A DNA stretch of 64,000 nucleotides from Lytechinus pictus (Eukaryota; Echinodermata; Echinoidea; Temnopleuroida; Toxopneustidae): positions 11,175,501 through 11,239,500 of the forward strand of contig NC_087245.1 in NCBI RefSeq assembly GCF_037042905.1, in the 5' to 3' direction. The notes beneath the pieces are model-generated. The model was not told the DNA's origin and made no database searches. It saw only the letters and a list, made by a program, of their open reading frames with translations. The translations under genes were made by a program, and so were the position numbers. Below, one piece after another: positions 40,385 through 52,511 of the stretch. Position 1 is the first letter of the stretch. Each line of letters starts with the position of its first letter.

Positions 40385-41304
40385 TGTTGCACAACAAATT
40401 GTCGCCCCTGCACAAGTTGTCGTCCCGCGACATTTTGTGAAAATCTGACACCACAAATATTGTCACACTGCACAAATGTTCGCCTCATTTAGGCGACAAT
40501 TTATGGAGGAGGGGACACCACAAATTGTCTCCCAATTTCACTTAAAACTTATACAAATAAAATAGGTCATGTAGAGTAGCAAATGTAATTAGACCATTTG
40601 GCTATTAGACGAATTGGTCATTGACCAAATGAGAATTAGACCAAGTATATACTAGACCAATTGCAAATTAGACCAACTTATTAGTAGACCAAATGGGTTA
40701 AGCCCCATGTGTTATTAGACAAACGGAGAATAAGTCTAACTGTTGTTAAACCATGTGGATAAAAACCGATTTTTCCACTGGCTCTGCTGCTGTTCTCTAT
40801 ATATTAGCCTTCCCAAAGGTAAATTGCCAGTTGGTGTAGATCCGATTTATCTAATGGCCGTTTAGCCACATCCTATACATGGTCTAATTCCATTTTGTCT
40901 CCAACCAGTTTACCTTTTGGTCTAATTGTCATTTTGCCTATTTACCATTCTGTCTAATTTCCATTCGGTCTAATTTGTATTTGGTCTAATATCTAATTGG
41001 TCTAACACTACTTGGTCAATCCCGTAACAGACTGAAAAGTCGAAAAGGCGATTAGACCATTTGGCTATTCGACGATTCGGCAATTATACCGACAAATAAT
41101 ATTCGACGATTCGGCAATTATACCGACAAATAATATTTGACCAAGTCACATACATTAGACCAAGTGGAATTTAGATTTAGACCAAACTGTTACTAGAGCA
41201 AATGGGTTTAGCTCGTATGGTATTAGACGATCAGAGTGTTTGACCATGGACCTACTACAACCAACTGCTACTGCTACACAAAGTGGATATACCCCCCCCC
41301 CCCC

Positions 41305-41336
<32 letters not shown>

Positions 41337-41696
41337 TAATAATAATAAAAAATAATAATGATAATAATACACACATATACATACACACCCTCACACACAC
41401 ACACACGCACCCTAGTACAACGCTCACATCTAACACAACCTTACCACAAACGACACACACTCGGAAGCACATACACTACACACCAGACTGGTGGTTGAAG
41501 ACAATTTGTGTAATGGGCGACAATTCGTGGTTCTAGGTTTCTTTTTGCCGACACAAATTGGCACAATATGCTAAAAAAAATTGAGACCGGCACGTGCAGC
41601 GCAAATTGTCGCGAGGCGACAATTTGTTCAGGGGTAACAATTTGTGGTGTCAAATTTCGCGCAAATTGTCGCGGGGCGACAATTTGTGGTGCAACA
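40385..41696. mobile_element. Word-repeat TIR element (ACAAATTGTCGC family) with internal insertion
   Basis: The left end GTTGCACAACAAATTGTCGC and the right end, reversed, GTTGCACCACAAATTGTCGC match. Each end holds several ACAAATTGTCGC-type words. The middle is occupied by the GTCTAAT hairpin repeat (40588..41247) and a poly-C/AT/CA simple tract (41290..41420). Confidence 0.65.
40588..41247. repeat. GTCTAAT / ATTAGAC word-repeat hairpin, copy 2
   Basis: ATTAGACCATTTGG-type words lie at both sides, with their reverse complements (GGTCTAATTGTCATTTTGCC) in the middle. It includes a perfect 2 x 34-base tandem duplication at 41067..41134. Confidence 0.7.
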
Positions 41697-42189
41697 CCCC
41701 CCCCCCCCGAACTTGAGACAATAATTTCACAAGTGAATGGAAAAAGCAAGAGGGCGGGATTCAGATTTAACATTGGAATTACAAAAGGAACGATGAGCCC
41801 TGTCGACGTGAATAACAAACAATCGAGAGAGATTGGATTAACTTATTTTTAAGTCCTCAACTAGATTTCGCTCATTGAATATTTTGTGAGAAGCAAATCA
41901 TGAACATTGAATTAGTCTGTCATATTGCCACCACTGTATTCAGACATGTTCGGGTCTTCTGTCTTTATAGTTCAGTAATTTCCTTAAAGTAATGATAGAA
42001 ATTATATAGATGACCTGCCACCGAAAACTAACAATAAGTCGCCAAAAATAAAATCAAAATTGTTCATTAAACTTATAAAAGCACATTCTAAGTTTTGTCA
42101 AGTCGATCAAACAATAACCCACTCAAGTACATGACTGAATGTTGAAGGAATTCAATGAGATCTTTAAAGAGAAAACAAGGTTGAGAGTT

Positions 42190-42560
42190 AGGGGTTCACT
42201 CAAAAATGAGGCGTGTGCAATCTAGTTACCAGCTCTCCCAATCCAAAATTTTGCTCAACCTACAAAATCCAAACGACGTATACGTGCCAAACAATTTGAA
42301 AACTGTGACACGAGTAATACACAAGTAATAACAAGTGTTACAATCTAATCAGAGCACGAACTGAACAACACAGGAACTCGTTCTTCCCATCCACTATCAT
42401 TGAGTGGAATCACCTGAGTGACGCTGTCATCAACTCATCGACAAGCTCATTCAAGAAGGCCATCGACACTCGACAGAACCTTCTAATCTTCACTCCGCCC
42501 TCTCTCACCCGATGCGTTTATGTTCAGGGGGGCCCTGCATCGTACACATCCAGATCCAGG
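42190..42560 (+). pseudogene. Non-LTR retrotransposon 3'-ORF remnant (plus strand)
   Basis: Around 42351..42470 one frame reads RTEQHRNSFFPSTIIEWNHL then SDAVINSSTSSFKKAID. This matches the usual end of CR1/Jockey-type reverse transcriptase ORFs (R.SFFP.TI..WN.L, then INS.....FK). Upstream NPNDVYVPNNLKTVTRV may belong too. No other domain survives. Confidence 0.6.
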
Positions 42561-45500
42561 TGAAACCGCCAAGCAGTGTGTAAAAAGTGTTGTCCAAGAG
42601 ACTCTTGTATCTAGTCTTTTCTTTAACTTCACAACTACTATTCTTCATAGTATGATGGAGAATAATTAGTCTTTCAGAATGAGCTTATTTTCTTATTTTT
42701 ACTTTTTTAACCCAAGGTTCTACTTAAGCTAATTACAGATAACTTTCCCTGGCGAATTATTGTTGGTTTGGGGTACCTGTTAACATGTAGGCATTTATCA
42801 ATGGCGCAATATAACGTGTAAGTCAAAAAAAGAAAACTTTATACTTAAAAAAACCCAAATTTATAGGAAAAATTAATCATGAACGCAAAACCATTTCATA
42901 TGTCATGAAATATAACTTCTCGAAAATAATGTGAATCCATTTTACGTAGTATAAATTTACGCTTTGATAATCAGGAGGTATTCTTTGTTGTGATGTAAAA
43001 TTCGAAATGTGTCAAAGCGAAGTATGACTACAGTGAATGAATTCAGAGGCTCATGAGTAGCAGTAAACATGGTAAAATGCCCCCCCCCCCCGCAAAAAAA
43101 AACAAAAAAAAAACAGAAAATGAAACACGGGAGTCAGAAATTGATGAATTGTTTGCACTGAAGGATATACCCCCCTTACGCAATATGACGAGAACAGTTC
43201 AACCATTTCTAATTTCCGTGCTTTTTTTTTTTTGCATTTCACCATGTTTACCACAACTCATGCATGTTTACACTCTCATAACCCATGATCTTGAAGTTTG
43301 GGATACAGAGTCTGAGTCTCCATTTTTTTGTGCATGGTTTCGTCGAAATAAAACAATTGATCAAACAAAGAGCATTTATAAAACTCCAGCAGATCCACTA
43401 TTCAAGGTTCAAAGCAAACAATTCAAACATGTTATGTGTTTAACCTTTCAATAACGGATATGATCACAATACTTGCGGCTGATATTTGTAAAAGAATTGT
43501 TGTTAGATCCAACATTGTGTGTCTACCCTCAAAATTGCGTAAACGAGGAAACTAATCGATCTCAATATAATTGTACCGTGAACCCACAATTCGTAGCATT
43601 TTAAAGCAGAACTGTGCGACAAAAATACGACACATGATATACTGCAATAGTCGTGGGAAATGTCACCTATCATGTACCTCTATGAATTAAAATGAAATGC
43701 TTAGATACATACATTGTAAGATCATATCAACTGGCAGCTGCAGAGTTATTGGAAGTTGCCAAATTTATAAAAGTTTCTTAAAGACATATTTCTTTCTCTT
43801 TCCCAGCATATGCCAGCATGCTTTTTATTTTCCCTTCTCTCCTTTTTCCCCTGAGCACTAGGCTCTTAAATTTATGCTATTATACGACCAATATAAGTGG
43901 TAGCAAAAGGGGTAGATTTTTAATTTTACAATATCCCATTCTATTTTAAATTTGAAAAGGATTTCCATCACTTTTTTTACGACAGAAGTCAGAAAATAAA
44001 TTATTGTATATTAGAATTTACTCGATTTAGGCGGCCTCAGACTCGGTGGAGTTACCCATGATATTTATATATTTCTCTGGAATTGATATGAGTGACATAA
44101 AATTAATGACAATACATTCATGGAATCAGACAAACTGTTCATTTTTATTGACATATTCGTTGTGCTAGTCTGACCAAGAACATCTGGATGAGATGTTTTA
44201 ATGACCTTATAAGACAAAGCAATGGCCACGTGCAATATTCATAATTGAAAGTATGACGCTACGGATACGAGAATACCATATAAATATAAAGTAAATATTG
44301 GTATCATTCTGCTTATAATTTATTTTTGACAGGTCATCATAACTCTACCTTCTCTTTTGATTTCCATTCACTTCAATCAATAATCTCACGACTTCTTTTC
44401 AATTCATTGTACAGTTACACATACGATGTTTGGACTAAGTTTTACATTTTTTTCGTGGTGACTTACGAGACAAAATAGCCCATTTCCAGTAAAAATATAT
44501 TCCAATGTCATTAATTCACTTAAAACTTGGCAGAAGATTCAGATATGCCGTCTTTATACTTCTATCACATAGGGAAATATAGGGCATGATGGAGGAAAAT
44601 TATTTAGTCGCAGAAATGAAAATACGTATTCATTTATTCATGATCAAAATAGAATAGGTTAGGCTACAATTTCTCACCAAATACTGATACAAAACTTCGT
44701 TGAATTATATAATAGTTTTTGTGTCATCAAGCCCGACAATTCTCCACAAATGCATTAAGATACCACAAAATTTATTAACATACATTATTATTATCATACA
44801 CATTAATTTCTCATACAATTGTAAAAAAAAAAAGAAGACGTATGTACTTATTGTGCGGAAACACCAATTTGCAATCACTTAATTTCAAAATAGCTATCAA
44901 TAATAGCGAAACAAACAATAAAGCAACGAAGTACACATGTCAACATTGCATTTCAATACCCTGTTAACACAACATCCTGTAAAGTTATGACTCAGCTCTT
45001 TTGAATAGTTACATTATAGTTTCTTACTCTACTTTCCTCCCATATCTCATACAAGCTCAGCTCCAATTTTTCCTTCCTTATTCAGGCGATATAATAATTA
45101 TTATATATATATATATATTTGTTTTTTCTCCACTCACCTCTTTTAGATTTACCACATTTGCTTATTTACACGTATACTATGGTTTCTTCATAATACACCC
45201 CCTCTCTTCTATATTTGCTTTTACCTTTTTAGGCAATCTGCTTCCTCTTTTTCACATATACAGGTTTTTTTTTTTCTACTATATAGTCTTATGTTTTTTT
45301 GCCGTCACACCTAGCGGATTACAATATCAGTTACACCATACGTGTATTTTATATTTTTTCATATACATTTCTTTTTTTGATATATTTATATACATATCAC
45401 TTATAGATACATATTTACACTTACCTTCTTCTCTTAGTTTGTTTAATGCTTTATCATATATACTTATATGTCTTTTGCACATTATCAGTTGTTTCCCATT

Positions 45501-45854
45501 CTTTTCCTTTTTTCCCCCACTCTTATGCACCAGTTTATTAAGCCTTTCTTTGTAACCTGTTTGACCCACCTCTCACTAATTCTCTTGTTTTTCATCCCAT
45601 TATCACTGTTTTGTTACAGATCCTGTTTGATGTTGCCTGCCTCATTATTTTAATCCCTCTTGGCTTGAGGTCTTTTACTGGCCTTACTTACACTAACTTC
45701 CCTTTGTGTCTGCCTACTCATTTTCTTTCATCCCCTTCACTAACCTGATTGGTCTTCTCTACTCACAAATGCCCCTTTTGTCTCCTTGTTTCTAGTGTTG
45801 CTGTAGCTTGTTTGTGGTGTATATTATGGTTGTTCCACTTTATATGTTTGTCAT

Positions 45855-45900
45855 TTTGCCTCCGACGAAGATTCTGCTAGGATCGAAAGCTTAGGCCCTT
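45855..45900 (+). ncRNA. Possible hammerhead-like ribozyme core, degraded
   Basis: CCGACGA is followed by A, then GATTC-TGCTA-GGATC (a five-pair stem) and GAAAGC. This resembles the hammerhead order CTGANGA, stem II, GAAA, with C in place of the usual T at the second position. Stems I and III are not convincing. The pyrimidine-rich sequence before it resembles 3' parts of Penelope-type elements, which are known to carry such ribozymes; that link is inference. Confidence 0.3.
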
Positions 45901-47339
45901 TTTTGACTTTCTAATTTACTCCATTGGCTCTCTTTTATTAGATAAGCAGTTTTCAGCAGCTTCTTTTTGCCATTGATATAATAGAGAATATAATTCCTTT
46001 CAAATAGAAAGAATCAAGTATACATTCAACCCTCTATGCAACAGTCACATTAAATGGCACGCTTATAGAAAACTTTTTCGAATCCCCTAAAAAAACTAAG
46101 GTTTTAATAATCCGAGAACAAACATACTCAGTGAACATAATCTTTTTCCAGATATTTTCCTTATTTCGGACCTATCCGTGTAATATATATTTTGGTAGTG
46201 TATCACATTGGGACTCCGTTCCCATGCATACTTTCTTTCATTTCCTACGACATGTCTATGTACCACTTAATACAAAAAAATCATTTAGTAACTATTTATT
46301 ACATTAAATAATAAGTAAGTTCCACTGATTAACATCACATTATTTTCAAACTGTAATGAGTTGCACTGAAATGATTGACGAGAAGAATACACTAATACAC
46401 CATTTTCACGGATTCTATCATCATTCACGGCGATCTAGACCCTACCAATAAAATGGCGACACAAACTTCAATCACACATGATATTTATATTGGTATTAGC
46501 ATATCATTTCGGAGATCCAAGCGATAAGAAAGAGCTATATAACGGCCTGTTAAATTTGAAGTTTTGCTTACCTAGGTTGTTTGAAGTGTCTGCCTGGTAC
46601 CAAGCCCTATGTACTCTGTGTCGCAGCTCAGTTATTTATCAGTCTCACAGTTGGGCAATACAATACAATAAATGATTTGCTCTTTCACGGTGTTTGGATT
46701 TATACTAATAAATTCAAGCAAAAACTGAATGAATAATGATGTAGAATAGAGATACAATACACAGTGGATAGATTATATCTGTAGCGGGCGCTAAACTTTT
46801 TTTGGGGGTAGTTTTTATTCTTTTTCTCTCATAACATAGAATTATAATCATAGTGCATACATAATTACCAGATTACATTTTCACATTCATTATGAAATAA
46901 TCCAGTTTGATAAAAAAAAAACAATAATCAAAATACTAAAAATAATATAACACACACGTAAATGCATACTACATTTTAAGTGAAAATTAAGGTTGAAATA
47001 ATTGAGAAAAAAAACATACATAAACACGTATATGTTCTTATAAACAAATAACCAAAATATATAAATCATATATTACCAACTGACTATTGATTTTAGGTAC
47101 ATATATATCTATAAACATCTTTTCTCATGAAAAATAATCGTACTGGCAACTGGCATAGTGCAAATATTATAGAAATCTAATTTACGTCATGCACCAAATC
47201 GTAATACAGAAACGAAATTTTAATATAAACAACATAATATAACATAACTACCTTACACACTAAGAAATTCGGGTTCAATTTTACACCCCAATATTGTCGA
47301 GATTTCTGGTCTATTCACTTTCTGTATCGATTTTTTAGT

Positions 47340-47417
47340 TACCTCAGTTGGGACTCGAACTCACATCGCTTTTCCTGTAGTCAAGATTTTTCCCGCTATG
47401 CCAGCGAGAAGCGCTAA
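47340..47417 (-). repeat. tRNA-like sequence, probably SINE head
   Basis: In reverse complement CTGGCATAGCGGG (A-box-like) is followed by GAGTTCGAGTCCC (B-box-like) at tRNA spacing. The stems are too poor for a functional tRNA. Confidence 0.4.
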
Positions 47418-47889
47418 GATCAGATGAGGTCTCAAGCGAAATGATCAGATACTTTTTTGACTTGTGCTGATAGTTGTGATTCAAATAGCCCTATTTACTG
47501 TTTCTCCAAAAGTATACGTAATCAAATGTGTTTTTGAAACAATTATCATCACATTAATATTAAATATTTTAAAAATTATTTCACTTCGGTAAAGTATGGC
47601 GTTAGTGCATTGTTATCGGGTATTTTTCGATCACAAATCAACTCTATCTGTACCATACGTCTATCAGCGAGACTGGTGGGGTGCACGCAAAGAGTTCATG
47701 GGTGTACAACAGACACGTACCCTCGCATAAGAGCTAACTTGCACCTCGATGGTATTGCGAGGTGTACGCACGTATCGTACACCCCATTTGCACCGGGATT
47801 TCTTAGCGCGTACATAACATATTTCTTTTAAGGGAAACGTTAACCCTCCTCTCCCAATTGAATATCAATAATGTCAAACCTGCATATCC

Positions 47890-49060
47890 TTACCCACATT
47901 TGGCTCAATTTCAATTCAATTCAATTTACTTCGCATTTATTTCAGTTTCGGTTAAAAATATGCACAATACAAAATTTACAAAATTATTAACAAGCTTAAG
48001 TAAAAATGAAAATGAAATGGAGAACTGCAAAAAAAAAAGCCAAGAGGCCTTGTACATGCGCAGTTCCAAAAACCTTATGTATACATTGTAAAGAAATGAC
48101 AAGATAAAATACATGATGTGAACAGAGTATATCAACAGAGACAAAAGAACAAGAAATTACAATTTAGAATAAATAAATGTCTACGCATACTTCAGATACA
48201 GAAACTGCTTCAATCTTTTTTGAAGGAGTAACTGAATTACATTCAATTATATCTTTAGGGGTCGAGTTCCAAATTACAGGGAAAGTGTGTCGTACGGATT
48301 TCATTACATTATTAGTTTTAACAGGCCATAGGTGAAACAAATCTTTAAAACGGGCATTGTGATGGTGGATTTGGTGATTGAGAGTAAATATTTCATGGAC
48401 ATTAAGAGGTAATTTATTCTGAAAAAAAGAAAACCAAGTAGAGCAATAGAGAAATAGAATAAATGGAAAATATTAAGAGACCTAAGCTTTCTAATCAGTG
48501 GGGCAGAGTGAGCATGATAATGACATCCCATGCAAATACCAAGGGCTTTTTCTGCAATTTAAATAATTTGTCTAATTACATTCGATTACAATTTCCCCAA
48601 ACGCAACACAATACTTCAGATGTGAGAGCATGAAAGAATTGTATAGTAATACCAGTGCAGAAGATGGAGGGAATTTTTAATTTGTACAGGATACCAATAT
48701 ACATGTAGATACTTTTTGAGTGATTTTTTGTACATGGGTGTCCCATTGCATATTCATACACCAAAAAACATTATTTACTTTATTAATTGGAATTTTGTCA
48801 ATTTGGAGTAATAAATTATTTAATGAATTAGAAATATAAGACTGCCCATGGCAAAAAAGGGAATATAATTTGTTTTACTAGGACTTTATTTAATAACCTG
48901 TTTGCTTTGAATCATTTCGTTGCTTTATCTAATTCGATATTGATATCATTTTGTAAGGTTGGTTGTATATCAAAGTGGTATCATCGTTAATATAAATTAA
49001 GAACAATAGCGGACCGAGAATAAAACCTTGTGGTACACCATGCGTGATATAGGAGAAGTC
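47890..49060 (-). pseudogene. Decayed non-LTR retrotransposon, reverse transcriptase C-terminal part
   Basis: On the minus strand the left-hand protein fragment reads HGVPQGFILGPLLFLIYIND, a reverse transcriptase block (PQG...GPLLF), near 49050..48990. After decayed sequence come LNHQIHHHNARF and KTNNVMKSVRHTFPVIWNS, the typical end of a CR1/Jockey-type ORF, near 48400..48240. The 3' tail is TTGAA-rich (AATTGAATTGAATTG) at about 47907..47930. Frameshifts and stops throughout. Confidence 0.65.
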
Positions 49061-49197
49061 TAATGAACTATTATACTAAAAAATACTTATCGGGATCTAT
49101 CAGAAAGATTCAGACAATTCAGACAAGCACATTCGACATCAAAAATAGGAAAATAGGACAATGTGTGCATCCATCCTGCATGACAATGGTTTATTTT

Positions 49198-49556
49198 CAA
49201 TTGTTCTCATGCGTGTTCGTCCAATTACCAGTTCATCTACTATCGTTTGGTCTACCATCAGTTCTTCCACTATCCACATTGTCTAATTGCCATTTCATCC
49301 ACTCACCACTCCGTCAAATAACCAGTTGGTCCAATTGCCATTTAGTCCTTATATTGGGCAAACTGAATGAAAATAAAATGATTAGACCTCCTGGTTATGA
49401 TGCGAAATTGTTAAAGACGAATTGGGGATTAGACAAAGTGATGATTGGACCAAATGGTTTCTAAATGAAATTTTGATGGACTGAATGGCATTATACTAAA
49501 TGAAGCTAGACCATATGATGAGTAGACGAGTTGACAATAGACGAATTGGCAATTTA
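49198..49556. repeat. GTCTAAT / ATTAGAC word-repeat hairpin, copy 3 (no inner insert)
   Basis: Close relative of 15561..16562. At 49351..49380 (GGGCAAACTGAATGAAAATA) it shows the site where copy 1 has the TTAA element, so it represents the empty site. Confidence 0.75.
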
Positions 49557-49989
49557 CCATGACAATAACTGTAAGGAATATGACTGATATTCATAAGGGT
49601 TAAATCATGTATCAACAGAACAGAACCGTGGATAACGTGAATACACATGTGCAGCAACATATACCGGGTATTTTAAAGTACATATTTTGAGAGATTATAA
49701 AAGGAAATAATTTAAATATCATTGAGTTGTATAAAGAAAGCAAACAAAACAGTAGTGTATTCACTATCTTCAAAAACAGTATGGACAGTACTTCAGAAGA
49801 AGAAACAGAAACCCGGAATGAGTATTCACCAGTGTTTTACAACGCACATGTAGATATCCCGTAACCATGGTAACCAATACTTGAGAGGGTGGCAAAGTGC
49901 TTGGAAGATCCGGAATTAAAGCTCAGAAACAAAACGCGACAATAACTTTGATGAATACCAATTAACTGCAAAGAATTTAGTGTCACTGA

Positions 49990-50110
49990 TTGCAGTGTGT
50001 TCACATAGTGAACTTTTTGAAGATGTAATTCACACTGTTTGAATGCTCAAATTTAACAGTGTGAAAGTGTTTTCTGATTGCGTTTCACACTATGACTACA
50101 AGGCGAGACA
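49990..50110. repeat. Inverted repeat of TTCACACTG words
   Basis: CAGTGTGTTCACATAGTGAAC, TTCACACTGTTTGAATG, AACAGTGTGAAAGTG and GCGTTTCACACTATGAC face one another over about 120 bases. Confidence 0.5.
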
Positions 50111-50214
50111 CACTGCAAATGGAAAAAAAAAGAGTTTTTGTTTCTGTTCGGGTAACTCCCGTAGGGAGTAGAAAGGACAGTTTTTTTGCTGGTAATCGCC
50201 AAGCTTGTATAGAA

Positions 50215-50730
50215 TTAATTACGTTGGAAATATGTCATGGACCTGGGAAGCGGGGGTGCTGGGGGTGCTGGGGGTGCTGCGTGTATTATTTTCCATAGGC
50301 AGCACGAAATCAGGTTTTCTTTGTATTTTTTTAAATATATGTTATAATGTACATAATTATCACATCCGACAATCGCAAATCATTTACATAGTCTTTAACA
50401 TATTCCAATAACATCCCTCCTATAACGCGACTCAATCAAGCTCCGGCACTCCGATACAGACGTGGTCACGCGCAATACGTGATAAACATAGTTTACACAC
50501 TACTCGATAGCAGGGAGGGACATGGGATATGGGTGTGGTTGGACTTGAAACTTCCAGGTTTTATGTCGAATCAAGTGTGCGCGCGCCCGACCGCCCGTGT
50601 TTTGTATAAACAATTACAAGTCAGACAATAGAAATCAAATTTCACAGTCTTTTTCGCCCTGCCCCATGGCCCTGGGAAGCATGGGTGCTGGGGGTGAAGC
50701 ATGTGTTATTTTCCATAGGCAGCACCTCCT
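50215..50730. repeat. Direct repeat pair with GGGTGCTG words
   Basis: Units at 50235..50303 and 50667..50730 share CCTGGGAAGC, GGGTGCTGGGGGTG and TTATTTTCCATAGGCAGCAC. A weaker match lies near 4255. Confidence 0.65.
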
Positions 50731-50997
50731 GGAAATCTAGTGGTAAGTTGATAAATGACAGAAATGTAATGAAAATGAACGATGTTTTGTAGACCCCCCC
50801 CCCCCCTTTAGAATTTTCCGACACAGTACTTAAAATAGTGTTTAAATTCACCCTTTTTCATATCGGAATATCAAATATTTTCTGCTCGCGCTTCGCGCTC
50901 GCATTATTGATTTTTATATAAAAAATGTATGCCCAGATACTAGGTCTAACTCTTAACACGCGCACGCATGTATATTCAGATACGCAGCTTGTTTTGG

Positions 50998-51897
50998 GGC
51001 TACTCCGGGCTGAAAATATTTAAATCAAATACAATTTTATGAAAATCTGATAACAAATAGTTAAGTTATTTAATTCTAAAGTTTAGCAATATTTTATGAA
51101 AATGGTGATATGCATGTCGTCGTGAATATTTAATAGGTGGGTTGACATGGGCGGAAATCTGTCCCCAAAGGTAGGGGGACCAGGGCCTGGAAAATTTGAC
51201 AAGGAAAAAAAAAGCTTAGCACCCTAAATGTAAGGTCATTTTAACCCTCAAAAAATTTGACAAGCCCCCCCCCCCCCCCCAAAAAAAAAAAAGGTTTTCA
51301 CCCAAAATGCAAGGTCATTTAGTCCCAAAGGTATTACTTCGATTGTGAAGTGATGTATTGATGTATTTTTCTCCATGAAAGACCAAAATTAGTAGGGGAC
51401 ATTTGATAATGTGTCCCCCTACTATTTTTGGTAGGGGGACACGTCCCCCTGTCCCCTCTGGGATTTCCGCCCATGTGGGTTGAAGATGTCATATCCCCAC
51501 AATCCTGTTGTGTTAGTACATGGAATCAAAATTGTTTCATTTTTTCATACCAGTGTGAATGATATTTCTCCCTTATAATGAAATAAGTTGCAGCAAAGAA
51601 TATCTGATAGACTAAATCAGTTGTCAATTCCACTGTTTTTGGTTCTTGAAGGGAAAATATTGAATAAACCTAATTTTACATAATACAATACAAAAGAAAA
51701 AGTGGGGATATGACATCATCAGTTTGCTCATTGAATATTAATGAAGACATGCTTAAAACTGTTTCACCGGAATAATGCTAATCTTTAAAATGCAATAACT
51801 TTGATATTCCTTGTCGGATTTTGATCAAATCTTTATTCTTTATTCTGATTTTTCTTTATATGTTCAAACCATATTACATTCAGTGTGGAGTTTCAGA
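50998..51897. mobile_element. GTACTCCGGG inverted-repeat element, interrupted
   Basis: Left end CTACTCCGGGCTGAAAATAT corresponds to the reverse of the right end of the 36145 copy. The right part contains AGTGGGGATATGACATCATC and GTTTCACCGGAATAATGC. It is split by a 330-base insertion at 51146..51475. Confidence 0.7.
51146..51475. mobile_element. 330-base TIR element with 8-base target duplication
   Basis: Ends CATGGGCGGAAATC and GATTTCCGCCCATG are exact reverse complements. TGGGTTGA flanks both sides (51138..51145 and 51476..51483). Inside are GTAGGGGGAC, its facing copies and AATTTGACAAGC words. An 8-base duplication fits hAT-like transposition; no transposase here. Confidence 0.85.
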
Positions 51898-51909
51898 TCA
51901 TAATATCAA

Positions 51910-52495
51910 AAATTTTCTGCTCGCGCTTCGCGCTCACATTATTAATGTAAGAATATATCCAATTACCCATCATTTTCATGATTAGAAAAGTGCTTAAGAT
52001 GTCCTGTTTTTAGGTCTTGAATCTCATTTTATTTCCGCTCGCGCTTCGCGCTCGCATCAATTGTATAGTTATATACCTATCCTGTTCATGATTAGAAAAG
52101 TGCTTAAGATGTCCCGTTTTTAGGTTCGAAATCACATTTTTATTTCCGCTCGCGCTTCGCGCTCGCATCAATTGTATAGTTATATACCTATCCTCTTCAT
52201 CATTAGAAAAGTGCTTAGAATGTCTGGGGGTTTTTTGGTCTGAAATCTCAATTTTGTTTCCGCTCGCGCTTCGCGCTCGCATCAATTGTATAGTTTTATA
52301 CCTACCCTGTTCATGATTAGAAAAGTGCTTAAGATGTCCCATTTTTAGGTCTGAAAAAAAATATCTGATCGCGTTCCCAGTTATTATTTGTTACATACGC
52401 ATCTTGTTCAGGACCACAAACATTGCTCAAAATGTTCAATGTTCAGGACAAAATCCCCCCCCAAAAAAAAAAAATAGCTCGCGCTTTGCGCTCGA
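51910..52495. repeat. Satellite-like tandem repeat, about 111-118 base period, with GCTCGCGCTTCGCGCTC core
   Basis: The 17-base core occurs at 51919, 52037, 52148, 52262 and, diverged, 52477. Between cores are ATTGTATAGTTATATACCTA and TCATGATTAGAAAAGTGCTT. The minus-strand open frame (three 37-38 residue units) follows from the repeat. A further core is at 50884, and inverted cores are at 56602 and about 56710. Confidence 0.85.
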
Positions 52496-52511
52496 GTTAT
52501 CTAGTTATATA

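Noticed and set aside
42841-43454. 133-codon plus-strand frame starting near 43053
   Set aside because: Contains C and A homopolymers and no conserved motif or splice support.
45001-45555. 184-codon plus-strand open frame rich in Phe, Ile and Tyr
   Set aside because: Pyrimidine- and AT-rich sequence gives a membrane-like composition by chance; no family motif.
52010-52342. 110-codon minus-strand frame with three internal repeats
   Set aside because: Follows directly from the satellite; other units of the array break the frame by their spacing.
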